Positions 5,756 through 12,618 are shown, counted from the first letter of the stretch. The stretch: DNA of 12,907 bases from Thioalkalivibrio sp. (GCA_018224485.1 JAGTVE010000250.1:1-12907); one strand, 5' to 3'. Made by a program: numbers and translations. Notes: a model not told the origin generated them from the sequence alone.

Positions 5756-6784
5756 ATGAGTCACAGCTATTCCATTGCGCTGGACGTGATGAGCGGAGAC
5801 CACGGCGCCTCCGTGATCATGCCGGCCGCGCTCCGCGCGCTACAGGAGATGGACGACGTCCATCTCCTGCTCGTCGGTGACGAGGCCGTGGTCGCGGCGC
5901 ACATGCGGCACTGGCCGGAGTCGCTCCGCGGGCGGGCACAGGTGGTTCACGCATCGCAGACCGTTGCGATGGAGGAGCTGCCGGCCGTCGCCCTGCGCAA
6001 CAAGCGCGACTCCTCCATGCGCAAGTCGATCGATCTCGTGAAGGCGGGTGGGGCGTCCGCCTGCGTCAGCGCCGGCAACACCGGCGCCTTGATGGCCACC
6101 GCCCGTTACGTGCTGAAGACCCTGGCCGGCATTGACAGGCCCGCGATCGCCACCGCCCTGCCATCGCTGTTCGGACACACCCACATGCTGGACCTCGGCG
6201 CCAATGTCGACGTGGAGGCGGCGCACCTGTACCAGTTCGCAGTGATGGGTTCGGTACTGGTGAGCGCGATCGATGGACTCGAGAGGCCCAGGGTCGGGTT
6301 GCTCAATATCGGCTCCGAGGCGATCAAGGGCAACGACCGCGTGCGCGAGGCCGCCCATCTGCTCGAAAAGTCCTCGCTGAACTACGTCGGCTTTGTCGAG
6401 GGCAATGACGTCTACTGCAGTGATGTCGACGTGGTCGTCTGTGACGGCTTCGTGGGCAATGTCGCACTGAAGACGAGCGAGGGTGTCGCACGCATGATTT
6501 CCGACAACATCCGGGCCGAGTTCAAGCGGTCCTGGATCACGCGGCTGCGCGGCCTGGCTGCGCTTCCGGTACTGAAGCGTTTTCGCAATCGCATCGACCC
6601 CCGGCGTTACAACGGCGCCTCGCTGCTGGGTCTGCAGGGGATCGTCATCAAGAGCCACGGCGGCGCGGACGAGATCGCCTTCCAGAACGCGATACGGATC
6701 GCGCGCAAGGAGGCCGAGGCCAACGTGCCGCAGCGGATCGACAAGCAGCTGGGCCGCATGTTGCGCCAGGAGGTGGAAGTGTGA
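5756..6784 (+). CDS. plsX: Phosphate acyltransferase PlsX
   Basis: 342 residues from the ATG of MSHSYSIALDVM, where the family alignment begins. It makes acyl-phosphate from acyl-ACP and phosphate in the cytoplasm, the donor for the PlsY step of phosphatidic acid synthesis. Visible: ALDVMSGDHG near the start, LPAVALRNKRDSSMRKSIDLVKAG, CVSAGNTGALMA, ANVDVEAAHLYQFAVMGS, LLNIGSEAIKGND and VVCDGFVGNVALKTSEG, all typical. Odd: the usual D-x-M-G-G-D-x-x-P motif reads DVMSGDHGA here, with Ser and Ala replacing Gly and Pro. A TTG at 5732 with AGGGG 6 bases upstream would add 8 residues (MRRRVAIG) and cannot be excluded, since the ATG has only a poor ribosome site. The stop overlaps the fabH start by 4 bases. 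Confidence 0.94.
   Translation: MSHSYSIALDVMSGDHGASVIMPAALRALQEMDDVHLLLVGDEAVVAAHMRHWPESLRGRAQVVHASQTVAMEELPAVALRNKRDSSMRKSIDLVKAGGASACVSAGNTGALMATARYVLKTLAGIDRPAIATALPSLFGHTHMLDLGANVDVEAAHLYQFAVMGSVLVSAIDGLERPRVGLLNIGSEAIKGNDRVREAAHLLEKSSLNYVGFVEGNDVYCSDVDVVVCDGFVGNVALKTSEGVARMISDNIRAEFKRSWITRLRGLAALPVLKRFRNRIDPRRYNGASLLGLQGIVIKSHGGADEIAFQNAIRIARKEAEANVPQRIDKQLGRMLRQEVEV
6768..6784 (+). promoter_or_regulatory. Ribosome site and GTGA overlap that fix the fabH start
   Basis: AGGAGGT (6768-6774) is a near-perfect Shine-Dalgarno sequence lying inside the end of plsX. It is 6 bases before the GTG at 6781, which overlaps the plsX TGA at 6782-6784. This decides the GTG as the fabH start and implies coupled translation. 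Confidence 0.85.
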
Positions 6785-7737
6785 CCCATGCCCGCGTGAC
6801 CGGAACCGGTGGCTATCTGCCGGAAGGGATCCTGACCAACGCCGATCTGGAAAAGCTGGTCGATACCACGGACCAGTGGATCGTCGAGCGCACCGGGATC
6901 CGTCTGCGACACGTGGCCGCGCCCGGGGAGACGACCTCGGACCTGGCCCTGCAGGCCTCGCTGCGGGCGCTGGATGCGGCCGGTCTTCACGCGCACGATC
7001 TCGACATGATCCTGGTCGCGACCACCACGCCCGACCAGATCTTCCCGAGCACCGCCTGTCTGCTGCAGGCCAAGCTGGGCGTCGGTGGTTGTCCGGCCTT
7101 CGATATCCAGGCGGTATGCAGCGGATTCGTATACGCGCTGGCCACGGCGGACCAGTTCATCCGCGGCGGCCAGTGCCGCCACGTGCTGGTGGTGGGCGCC
7201 GAGACCCTGTCCCGCATCACCGATTATAGCGACCGGGGCAACTCCATCCTCTGGGGCGACGGGGCAGGGGCGGTGATCGTGTCCGCGGCGAAGGAACCGG
7301 GTGTGATCTCCACCCATCTGCACGCCGATGGGGCACACCGGTCCCTGCTCGAGGTGCCGGCCGGCGTCTCGCGCACGGACGTCACCGACGACAAGATCCG
7401 CATGCAGGGTCGCGCGGTCTTCAGGATGGCGGTGAACACGCTGGACCAGATCGTGGACGAGACCCTCGCGCACAACGGGATCGCCAAGACCGAACTGGAC
7501 TGGCTGGTTCCGCACCAGGCCAACATCCGCATCATTCAGGCGACCGCGAAGAAGCTCGCGATGTCCATGGACCGCGTGGTGGTCACGGTCGATACCCACG
7601 GCAACACCTCAGCGGCCTCCATTCCGCTCGCCCTGGACGTGGCGGTGCGTGACGGCCGGATCAAGCCGGGCGACCTGATCCTCACCGAGGCCTTTGGCGG
7701 CGGGTTCACCTGGGGTGCCGCACTGATCCGGATGTAA
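6781..7737 (+). CDS. fabH: 3-oxoacyl-ACP synthase III (FabH)
   Basis: 318 residues, normal length. FabH condenses acetyl-CoA with malonyl-ACP to start type II fatty acid synthesis. The catalytic triad is complete: Cys113 in QAVCSGFVYAL, His245 in VPHQANIRI and Asn275 in THGNTSAASIPLAL. Other hallmarks are DQWIVERTGIR (31-41), ILWGDGAGAV (156-165) and the C-terminal EAFGGGFTWGAALIR. The GTG start is set by a strong ribosome site and a 4-base overlap with plsX. In most gammaproteobacteria fabD, fabG and acpP follow at once; here none does. Instead the gene is followed by a REP cluster and unrelated genes, so the rest of the fab cluster must be elsewhere. Confidence 0.97.
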   Translation: MTHARVTGTGGYLPEGILTNADLEKLVDTTDQWIVERTGIRLRHVAAPGETTSDLALQASLRALDAAGLHAHDLDMILVATTTPDQIFPSTACLLQAKLGVGGCPAFDIQAVCSGFVYALATADQFIRGGQCRHVLVVGAETLSRITDYSDRGNSILWGDGAGAVIVSAAKEPGVISTHLHADGAHRSLLEVPAGVSRTDVTDDKIRMQGRAVFRMAVNTLDQIVDETLAHNGIAKTELDWLVPHQANIRIIQATAKKLAMSMDRVVVTVDTHGNTSAASIPLALDVAVRDGRIKPGDLILTEAFGGGFTWGAALIRM

Positions 7738-7748
7738 ACGCTGCCGCC

Positions 7749-7776
7749 GATCGCGGCCAGAGGCCGCTCCCACAAA
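7749..7776 (-). repeat. REP element A (repetitive extragenic palindrome)
   Basis: Read on the minus strand it begins GTGGGAGC and continues with the palindrome GCGGCC, TCT, GGCCGC (7767-7753), then GAT. This is the common architecture of REP sequences in Pseudomonas and Xanthomonadales: a GTRG tetranucleotide before an imperfect GC-rich hairpin ending in CGCGA or similar. It starts 12 bases after the fabH stop. Confidence 0.8.
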
Positions 7777-7787
7777 AAGGGGGGTTC

Positions 7788-7811
7788 GTAGGAGCGACCT
7801 CCGGTCGCGAT
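7788..7811 (+). repeat. REP element B, inverted relative to A
   Basis: GTAGGAGC is followed by the stem GCGACC (7794-7799), loop TCC and GGTCGC (7803-7808). Compared with elements A and C the fourth stem pair is A-T instead of G-C on both arms, a compensatory change. A and B face opposite ways about 11 bases apart, as in paired REP units. Confidence 0.8.
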
Positions 7812-7836
7812 GCAGTGGTGGCACAACCCCCGAGCT

Positions 7837-7879
7837 ATCGCGGCCAGAGGCCGCTCCCACGGAGGCCGCTCCCACAAAA
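7837..7879 (-). repeat. REP element C plus a tandem half copy D
   Basis: Element C (7837-7860) has the same stem and loop as A: GCGGCC (7840-7845), AGA, GGCCGC (7849-7854), then TCCCAC. Its last 14 bases, GAGGCCGCTCCCAC (7847-7860), are repeated exactly at 7862-7875 with a 15-base step, giving a half element D. The half copy looks like slippage or a partial insertion. Confidence 0.75.
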
Positions 7880-7948
7880 GGCGCTTTCGCTGCGCCGGGT
7901 GCCCGAGTGCGGTACCCTTCGCCGGGTGCGGCAGCCGAACTCTCATAA

Positions 7949-8413
7949 ATGTCTCGCGAAATCGAACGCAAGTTCCTGTTAAAGAACGATCGCTGGCGCG
8001 CATCGGTGCAGCAGTCACGGTCCCTGCGTCAGGGCTACCTGTGTGGGAACGAGCGCGCGTCGGTGCGTGTGCGGCTCGAGGACCGAGAGGCCAATCTGAA
8101 CATCAAGAGCGCTACTCTCGGCGTCGAGCGGCTCGAGTTCGAGTATCCGGTCCCCGTGGACGATGCCCGGCTGCTGCTTTCGGAGCTTGCCGGTCAAGTG
8201 GTCGAGAAGACCCGACACGAGGTCACAGTCGGCGGTCATTGCTGGGAGATCGACGAATTCGCCGGCGCTAACGCGGGCCTTGTGGTGGCCGAGATCGAAC
8301 TGGACGATGCGGACGAGCCCTTCGACCGGCCGGACTGGCTGGGCGAGGAGGTGTCGGAGGATCCGCGTTACTACAACACCGAACTGGCCCGGCACCCGTA
8401 CTCGCGCTGGTGA
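7949..8413 (+). CDS. CYTH domain protein, probable inorganic triphosphatase
   Basis: 154 residues, a single CYTH domain. The family signature ExExK is at 4-8 (SREIERKFLL). Further tunnel residues are visible in SVRVRLEDREANLNIKSA, RLEFEYPVP, VVEKTRHEV and AEIELDDADEPF, ending in RYYNTELARHPYSRW. Stand-alone bacterial CYTH proteins of this size usually hydrolyse tripolyphosphate using divalent metal; some act on thiamine triphosphate or make cAMP, so the substrate is uncertain. No Shine-Dalgarno sequence precedes the ATG, and a clear promoter was not found. The upstream 70 bases carry a 10-base direct repeat CGCCGGGTGC (7893-7902 and 7920-7929). The stop overlaps the next gene by 4 bases, so it is cotranscribed with the uracil-DNA glycosylase. 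Confidence 0.88.
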   Translation: MSREIERKFLLKNDRWRASVQQSRSLRQGYLCGNERASVRVRLEDREANLNIKSATLGVERLEFEYPVPVDDARLLLSELAGQVVEKTRHEVTVGGHCWEIDEFAGANAGLVVAEIELDDADEPFDRPDWLGEEVSEDPRYYNTELARHPYSRW

Positions 8414-9045
8414 ACGACGAATCCGTATTCGATCCGGACTGCACCCGCTGCCCGCGCCTCGCCGGGCACCTCGCCGCGGTGCGTCGCGACTACCCCGATT
8501 ACCATGCGGCTCCGGTGCCCCCGTTCGGACCGGAGCAGGCCCGCCTGCTGATCGTCGGGCTGGCCCCGGGCATGCACGGTGCGAATGCCACGGGTCGACC
8601 GTTCACCGGCGACCATGCGGGTATCCTGCTGTACCGGACCCTTTACGACTTCGGTTTCTCCAGCCAGCCGGAGGCGGTCTCGCGGAACGACGGGCTGGTC
8701 CTGCACGATTGCCGCGTGACCAATGCCGTGAAATGCCTGCCGCCGCAGAACAAGCCTACGCCCGCGGAGGTGCGCACCTGTAACCGGTTTCTCGCTGCCG
8801 AGATCGCGGCCGTGTCGCCGCATATCATCCTGGCCCTCGGCCGCGTTGCGCACGAGGCGGTCCTGCGGGCGGTCGGGATGAAACTGTCAGCCTGCCGTTT
8901 CGCCCACGGGGCCCAGCACGATCTCGGGCGGGGCAGGCTCCTCGTCGATTCCTATCACTGTTCCCGCTACAACACCCAGACGAAGCGGCTTACGCCGGCG
9001 ATGTTCGAGGAACTGTTCCGGGAGATTCAGGCACGGTTATCCTGA
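8410..9045 (+). CDS. Uracil-DNA glycosylase, family 5 (UDGb) with iron-sulfur cluster
   Basis: 211 residues, GTG start in a GTGA overlap with the CYTH gene. It removes uracil, and in this family also other deaminated bases, from DNA to begin base-excision repair. Motif 1, GLAPGMHGANATGRPFTGD (50-68), and motif 2, SYHCSRYNTQTKRLTP (181-196), are of the family-5 type rather than family 4. Four cysteines are placed as Fe-S ligands: Cys11 and Cys14 (CTRC) and Cys109 and Cys124 (14 residues between). The spare Cys101 and Cys184 are not part of that pattern. Between them lies the LPPQNKPTPAE segment common to Fe-S UDGs. It is followed by uvrC after 4 bases, which suggests a repair operon. Confidence 0.9.
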   Translation: MNDESVFDPDCTRCPRLAGHLAAVRRDYPDYHAAPVPPFGPEQARLLIVGLAPGMHGANATGRPFTGDHAGILLYRTLYDFGFSSQPEAVSRNDGLVLHDCRVTNAVKCLPPQNKPTPAEVRTCNRFLAAEIAAVSPHIILALGRVAHEAVLRAVGMKLSACRFAHGAQHDLGRGRLLVDSYHCSRYNTQTKRLTPAMFEELFREIQARLS

Positions 9046-9049
9046 AGCG

Positions 9050-10876
9050 ATGAATGAGACCGCCCCCGCGTTTGACCACGCGGCCTTCCTGAAGAACTGC
9101 ACCCTCGCTCCCGGCGTCTACCAGATGCTGGATGCCTCAGGGACCGTGATCTACGTGGGCAAGGCCAAGAGCCTGCGCAAGCGCATCGCCAGCTATTTCC
9201 GTACCGCGGGCGAGCGCAGCCCGAAGACGCGCGCGATGGTGGCCCAGATCGCCGGGATCCGCGTTGCGGTAACCGAGACCGAGGCGGAGGCGCTGCTGCT
9301 CGAGGCCAACCTGATCAAGCGTCATCGGCCGCGCTATAATGTGCTCTTAAGGGACGACAAGAGTTATCCCTATATCTATGTTTCAAAACATGAATATCCA
9401 CGCCTCGGTTTTCACCGTGGCGCCCGGAAGAAGGGAGTGCGCTACTTCGGACCGTACCCGTCCAGCGTAGCGGTCCGGGACACCCTGAACCTGCTGCAGA
9501 AGCTCTTCCTCGTCCGCCAGTGCGAGGACAGCGTGTTCGCGCACCGCAGCCGCCCCTGCCTGCAGTACCAGATCGGGCGCTGCACCGCGCCCTGCGTTGG
9601 CTACATCGAGCCCGAGGATTACGCGGCCGATGTCGATGCCAGCGTGCGTTTCCTGCAGGGACGTAGCGACGAGGTGATCGGTGACCTGGTGCAGCGCATG
9701 GAAGAGGCATCATCCGAGCTTCGCTTCGAACGCGCCGCCCGGTTGCGCGATCAGATCGCGAACCTGCGGCAGATCTCGGAGCAGCAGTATGTGGCCGGAG
9801 GCGAGGGGGATGCCGACGTGTTTGCGCTGGCCCGCGAAGGTGGCAGCGCCGCAGTCCAGATCTTCTTCGTGCGCAACGGCCAGAACCTCGGCAACACCGT
9901 GCGTTATCCGCGCCTGCCGGACGAGGCCGATGATGCCGAGATCATGGCCGCGATCCTCGCCCAATACTATGCCGAGAGGGAGCCACCGCGTCGCGTGCTG
10001 GTCTCTCAGAGCCCGGACGCCCCGAAGGCCCTCGAGGCCCTGCTGCAGCAGCGCCGGGGCAGCCGCGTGCACCTGGTCTGGTCGCCGCGCGGCGAACGGG
10101 CGGAGTGGCTGCGGATGGCTGAGCGCAATGCCCGGCTCGCGCTGCAGGCGCATCTTGCCGGGAAGGCCGGCCAGCAGGCGCGACTGGAGGCCCTGACCAC
10201 GGTCCTGAATCTGCCGGAACCCCCGCGACGCATGGAATGCTTCGACATCTCCCACACCCAGGGCGAAGGCACGGTAGCCTCCTGCGTGGTCTTCGGCCCC
10301 GAGGGCCCGATCAAATCGGACTATCGCCGTTTCAACATCACCGGGATCGAGCCGGGCGACGACTACGCCGCGATGCGCCAGGCATTGGAGCGTCGCTTCG
10401 CCCGCCTGAAGAGAGGCGAGGGTCAGGTGCCCGACATCCTGTTCATCGACGGCGGCAAGGGGCAGGTGGCCCAGGCGCTGGATGTGTTGAAGGGCTTCGG
10501 TATGGAATGGCTGCGGGTGGTGGGGGTGGCGAAGGGCGCGGACCGCCGCCCGGGGCTGGAAACCCTGGTGTTGAGCGGGGTGGAGGGGCCTTCTATACTG
10601 CCGGCGCAGTCGAGTGCGTTGCACCTGATCCAGCAGATCCGCGACGAGGCCCATCGCTTTGCGATCACGGGGCACCGCGCCCGCCGCGCGAAGGCCCGCC
10701 GGGTATCGCGCCTGGAAGGCGTGCCGGGGCTGGGTCCGAAGCGCAGGGCCGCGCTGCTGAGCCACTTCGGCGGTCTGCAGGGCATTGCGCGGGCCGGGCC
10801 CGAGGAACTGGCGAAGGTCCCGGGCATCAGCCGGGGGCTGGCCCGGGCGATCTACGAAGGTTTCCACGAGAGCTGA
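9050..10876 (+). CDS. uvrC: Excinuclease ABC subunit C
   Basis: 608 residues (E. coli 610). UvrC makes both incisions around a lesion after UvrA/UvrB recognition in nucleotide-excision repair. Domains: GIY-YIG nuclease at the N-terminus (GVYQMLDASG, VIYVGKAKSLRKRI, about 20-100); a CxxxC-type region (RPCLQYQIGRCTAPC); the UVR coiled-coil that binds UvrB (about 205-240); the C-terminal RNase-H-like nuclease with Asp399 (ECFDISH), Asp467 (FIDGGKGQ) and His535 (DEAHRFA); and a double helix-hairpin-helix (about 555-605). All key residues are present. Start ATG at 9050, 4 bases after the udg stop, with only a weak ribosome site, so coupling is likely. Odd: residues 105-117 are encoded almost wholly by A/T-rich codons, unlike the rest of the gene. 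pgsA follows after 1 base, the usual uvrC-pgsA pairing. Confidence 0.97.
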   Translation: MNETAPAFDHAAFLKNCTLAPGVYQMLDASGTVIYVGKAKSLRKRIASYFRTAGERSPKTRAMVAQIAGIRVAVTETEAEALLLEANLIKRHRPRYNVLLRDDKSYPYIYVSKHEYPRLGFHRGARKKGVRYFGPYPSSVAVRDTLNLLQKLFLVRQCEDSVFAHRSRPCLQYQIGRCTAPCVGYIEPEDYAADVDASVRFLQGRSDEVIGDLVQRMEEASSELRFERAARLRDQIANLRQISEQQYVAGGEGDADVFALAREGGSAAVQIFFVRNGQNLGNTVRYPRLPDEADDAEIMAAILAQYYAEREPPRRVLVSQSPDAPKALEALLQQRRGSRVHLVWSPRGERAEWLRMAERNARLALQAHLAGKAGQQARLEALTTVLNLPEPPRRMECFDISHTQGEGTVASCVVFGPEGPIKSDYRRFNITGIEPGDDYAAMRQALERRFARLKRGEGQVPDILFIDGGKGQVAQALDVLKGFGMEWLRVVGVAKGADRRPGLETLVLSGVEGPSILPAQSSALHLIQQIRDEAHRFAITGHRARRAKARRVSRLEGVPGLGPKRRAALLSHFGGLQGIARAGPEELAKVPGISRGLARAIYEGFHES

Positions 10877-10877
10877 G

Positions 10878-11429
10878 ATGCTACGCAAACTGCCCACCTG
10901 GCTGACCTGGTCGCGCATCGCCCTGATCCCGTTGATGGTGGTGCTGTTTTATGCGTTGCCCGCGCCCTGGGGCGGCATCATTGCGGCCCTGATCTTCGCA
11001 CTGGCAGGCCTCACGGACTGGCTGGACGGCTACCTCGCGCGGCGTCTCGAGGTGACCTCGCCCTTTGGCGCCTTCCTGGATCCGGTGGCGGACAAGCTGA
11101 TCGTGGCCGCGGCCCTGGTGCTCGTCGTCGACACATCCACCGCCCTCGGCATCAGTATCGCCGCGATCGTGATCATTGGACGCGAGATCGCGATCTCGGC
11201 GCTGCGCGAGTGGATGGCGGAGGTCGGCAAGCGGGCCCGAGTCGCGGTGTCCTGGGTGGGTAAGGTGAAGACGAGCGCGCAGATGGTGTCCATCTTCCTG
11301 CTGTTGTGGGCGGTGCCACTTGGCCCGATTCCGGTCTTCCTCATCGGCGAGTGGCTGCTTTACCTCGCCGCGGTATTGACGCTCGTCTCCATGGTGCAGT
11401 ACATGCTCGCGGCCCGACGGGTGGCCTGA
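10878..11429 (+). CDS. pgsA: CDP-diacylglycerol-glycerol-3-phosphate 3-phosphatidyltransferase
   Basis: 183 residues (E. coli 182). It joins glycerol-3-phosphate to CDP-diacylglycerol to make phosphatidylglycerol phosphate at the inner membrane. The CDP-alcohol phosphatidyltransferase motif DG-x2-AR-x8-G-x3-D-x3-D is complete (DGYLARR, then GAFLDPVADK). Several hydrophobic helices are visible: LIPLMVVLFYAL, IIAALIFALAGL, LIVAAALVLVV, ISIAAIVIIG, and two near the C-terminus. The ATG of MLRKLPTWLTWSRI is chosen because it matches the family start; it follows the uvrC stop by one base. The frame is open further upstream inside uvrC, but that part is not family-like. It faces the patatin gene with only 12 bases between the stops. 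Confidence 0.96.
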   Translation: MLRKLPTWLTWSRIALIPLMVVLFYALPAPWGGIIAALIFALAGLTDWLDGYLARRLEVTSPFGAFLDPVADKLIVAAALVLVVDTSTALGISIAAIVIIGREIAISALREWMAEVGKRARVAVSWVGKVKTSAQMVSIFLLLWAVPLGPIPVFLIGEWLLYLAAVLTLVSMVQYMLAARRVA

Positions 11430-11441
11430 ACGGAAACGGGC

Positions 11442-12380
11442 TCAGGCGGCCGGCCGACCGAGCCGTTCGCGCAGTTCGGCCTCCAGCGCGTCCCGTGCGG
11501 GGCGGCCCTGTTCGAGGATGTTCTCGAAGCGGTAGAACTCCAGCACTCTCACACCCTCGATCTCCGGCCGCACCATGATGTCCGGCTCCAGCCGTTTCAA
11601 CTTCTCCGAGAGGATCGAATTCTGCATGATCTGGAAGGTGTTGAGGATGCTTTCAAGCGAAGACGGTACGTCATCGGCCCCGGCGGGGGTTCGGACGTCC
11701 AGCACGTTCACGGCGATGATGAGTTCACAGTCCGCCAGCAGATCGAAGGGCACCGGATTGGTGAGACCGCCGTCCACCAGCAGCCGATCCTGGTAGTTGA
11801 CCGGCTTGAACAGGCCGGGCACCGCCATGCTGGCCTGGACAGCGGGCCAGAGATCACCGCTGTCGAAGACCAGCATCTCGCGGCTCCAGAAGTCCGTGGC
11901 CACCACCTGGAGCGGGATTGCGAGCTCCTCGAAGCGGGACACTCCGGCCGTCTGCTTCAGGAAGTCGACGAGGCCGTTCGAATGGATCACCCCGCCCGGC
12001 CCGGTACCGGGCTCTAGGAAGTGCAGCCAGCGGGTCAGATCCCCCGAGAGCAGGGCCTCGAGCCAGTCTTCGTCATGGGACTTGGTGATGCTGTCGATCG
12101 CGTCGTGAATGTCGCTGGCCGACAGACCCGCCGCATAGAGCGACCCCATGATCGCCCCGATGCTCGCACCCGAGATCCGGTGTGGTCGGAGGCCGAGGGC
12201 GTCAAGAACCTCGAACACCTGCAGGTGGGCGAGCCCCCGTGCCCCGCCACTGCCGAGCGCGAGGCCGATCCTGGGCTCCTGCGGACCAGCATCCGCGGCC
12301 GCGGATCCCACCACGGGAGCAAGTGCACCCGCCAGCAGCACGGCCAGCGTGCGTCGCCGATTCCAGTTGTTGCCGTTCAT
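11442..12380 (-). CDS. Exported patatin-like phospholipase (RssA/NTE family)
   Basis: 312 residues from ATG at 12380, with AAGG 8 bases upstream; an in-frame GTG three codons earlier lies within that ribosome site and is less likely. The N-terminus has an Arg run followed by a hydrophobic stretch and Ala-rich cleavage region (NRRRTLAVLLAGALAP, then SAAADA), a signal peptide with a Tat-like RR motif. Patatin features: GSGGARG oxyanion loop (43-49), nucleophile Ser73 in GASIG, and Asp203 in VDGGLTNPVPFDLL, so the Ser-Asp dyad is intact. Such proteins hydrolyse acyl esters of phospholipids; the physiological substrate here is unknown. Export to the periplasm is inferred. It is convergent with pgsA and transcribed alone. 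The GCCTGA/TCAGGC inverted repeat made by the two facing stop codons may help end both transcripts. Confidence 0.9.
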   Translation of the reverse strand: MNGNNWNRRRTLAVLLAGALAPVVGSAAADAGPQEPRIGLALGSGGARGLAHLQVFEVLDALGLRPHRISGASIGAIMGSLYAAGLSASDIHDAIDSITKSHDEDWLEALLSGDLTRWLHFLEPGTGPGGVIHSNGLVDFLKQTAGVSRFEELAIPLQVVATDFWSREMLVFDSGDLWPAVQASMAVPGLFKPVNYQDRLLVDGGLTNPVPFDLLADCELIIAVNVLDVRTPAGADDVPSSLESILNTFQIMQNSILSEKLKRLEPDIMVRPEIEGVRVLEFYRFENILEQGRPARDALEAELRERLGRPAA

Positions 12381-12451
12381 GGCAGTCACCTTGCGCGTCG
12401 AGAATTGCGCGCGAACTGTGATGGCACTGCGCCACCCCCGACGATGAAAGT

Positions 12452-12618
12452 CTCCCTCCCCCGCGTGCGGGGGAGGGCTGGGGTGGGGGTGCGGCGTTCG
12501 GCCTGGCCCTCACCCCCGACCCCGTTACTCCGGGCATCCTGCCCTCCGTCCTTCGGGCCCACCTGCGGCGGTTCGAAATCCGCTCCCGGCGGATTTGTCC
12601 GCAAGCGGGAGAGGGGAG
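12452..12618. repeat. Composite GC-rich interspersed repeat (MITE-like, no gene)
   Basis: The element begins with a very strong hairpin, CCCTCCCCCGC (12454-12464), GT, GCGGGGGAGGG (12467-12477). A second pairing region follows, GGGGTGGGGGTG with CACCCCCGACCCC (about 12480-12523). It ends with GCGGGAGAGGGGAG (12605-12618), which is an imperfect inverted copy of the first arm. Inside the right part is another perfect stem, AAATCCGC (12576-12583) and GCGGATTT (12589-12596), suggesting one repeat inserted into another. This CTCCC...GGGAG style sequence is widespread between genes in proteobacteria. The remaining intergenic DNA on both sides (12381-12451 and 12619-12785) shows no gene; I saw no convincing promoter for the patatin gene there. 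Confidence 0.65.

Noticed and set aside
7536..8018. Open frame of 160 codons on the minus strand over the end of fabH, the REP cluster and the CYTH start
   Set aside because: It reads through repeats, giving duplicated WERPLAAI-type peptides, and overlaps two real genes. It is a product of the REP sequences.
9335..9340. Perfect TATAAT within uvrC as an internal promoter
   Set aside because: The -35 position reads TGATCA, a poor match, and the bases encode the conserved RYN of UvrC. Kept only as a note in the rare-codon finding.
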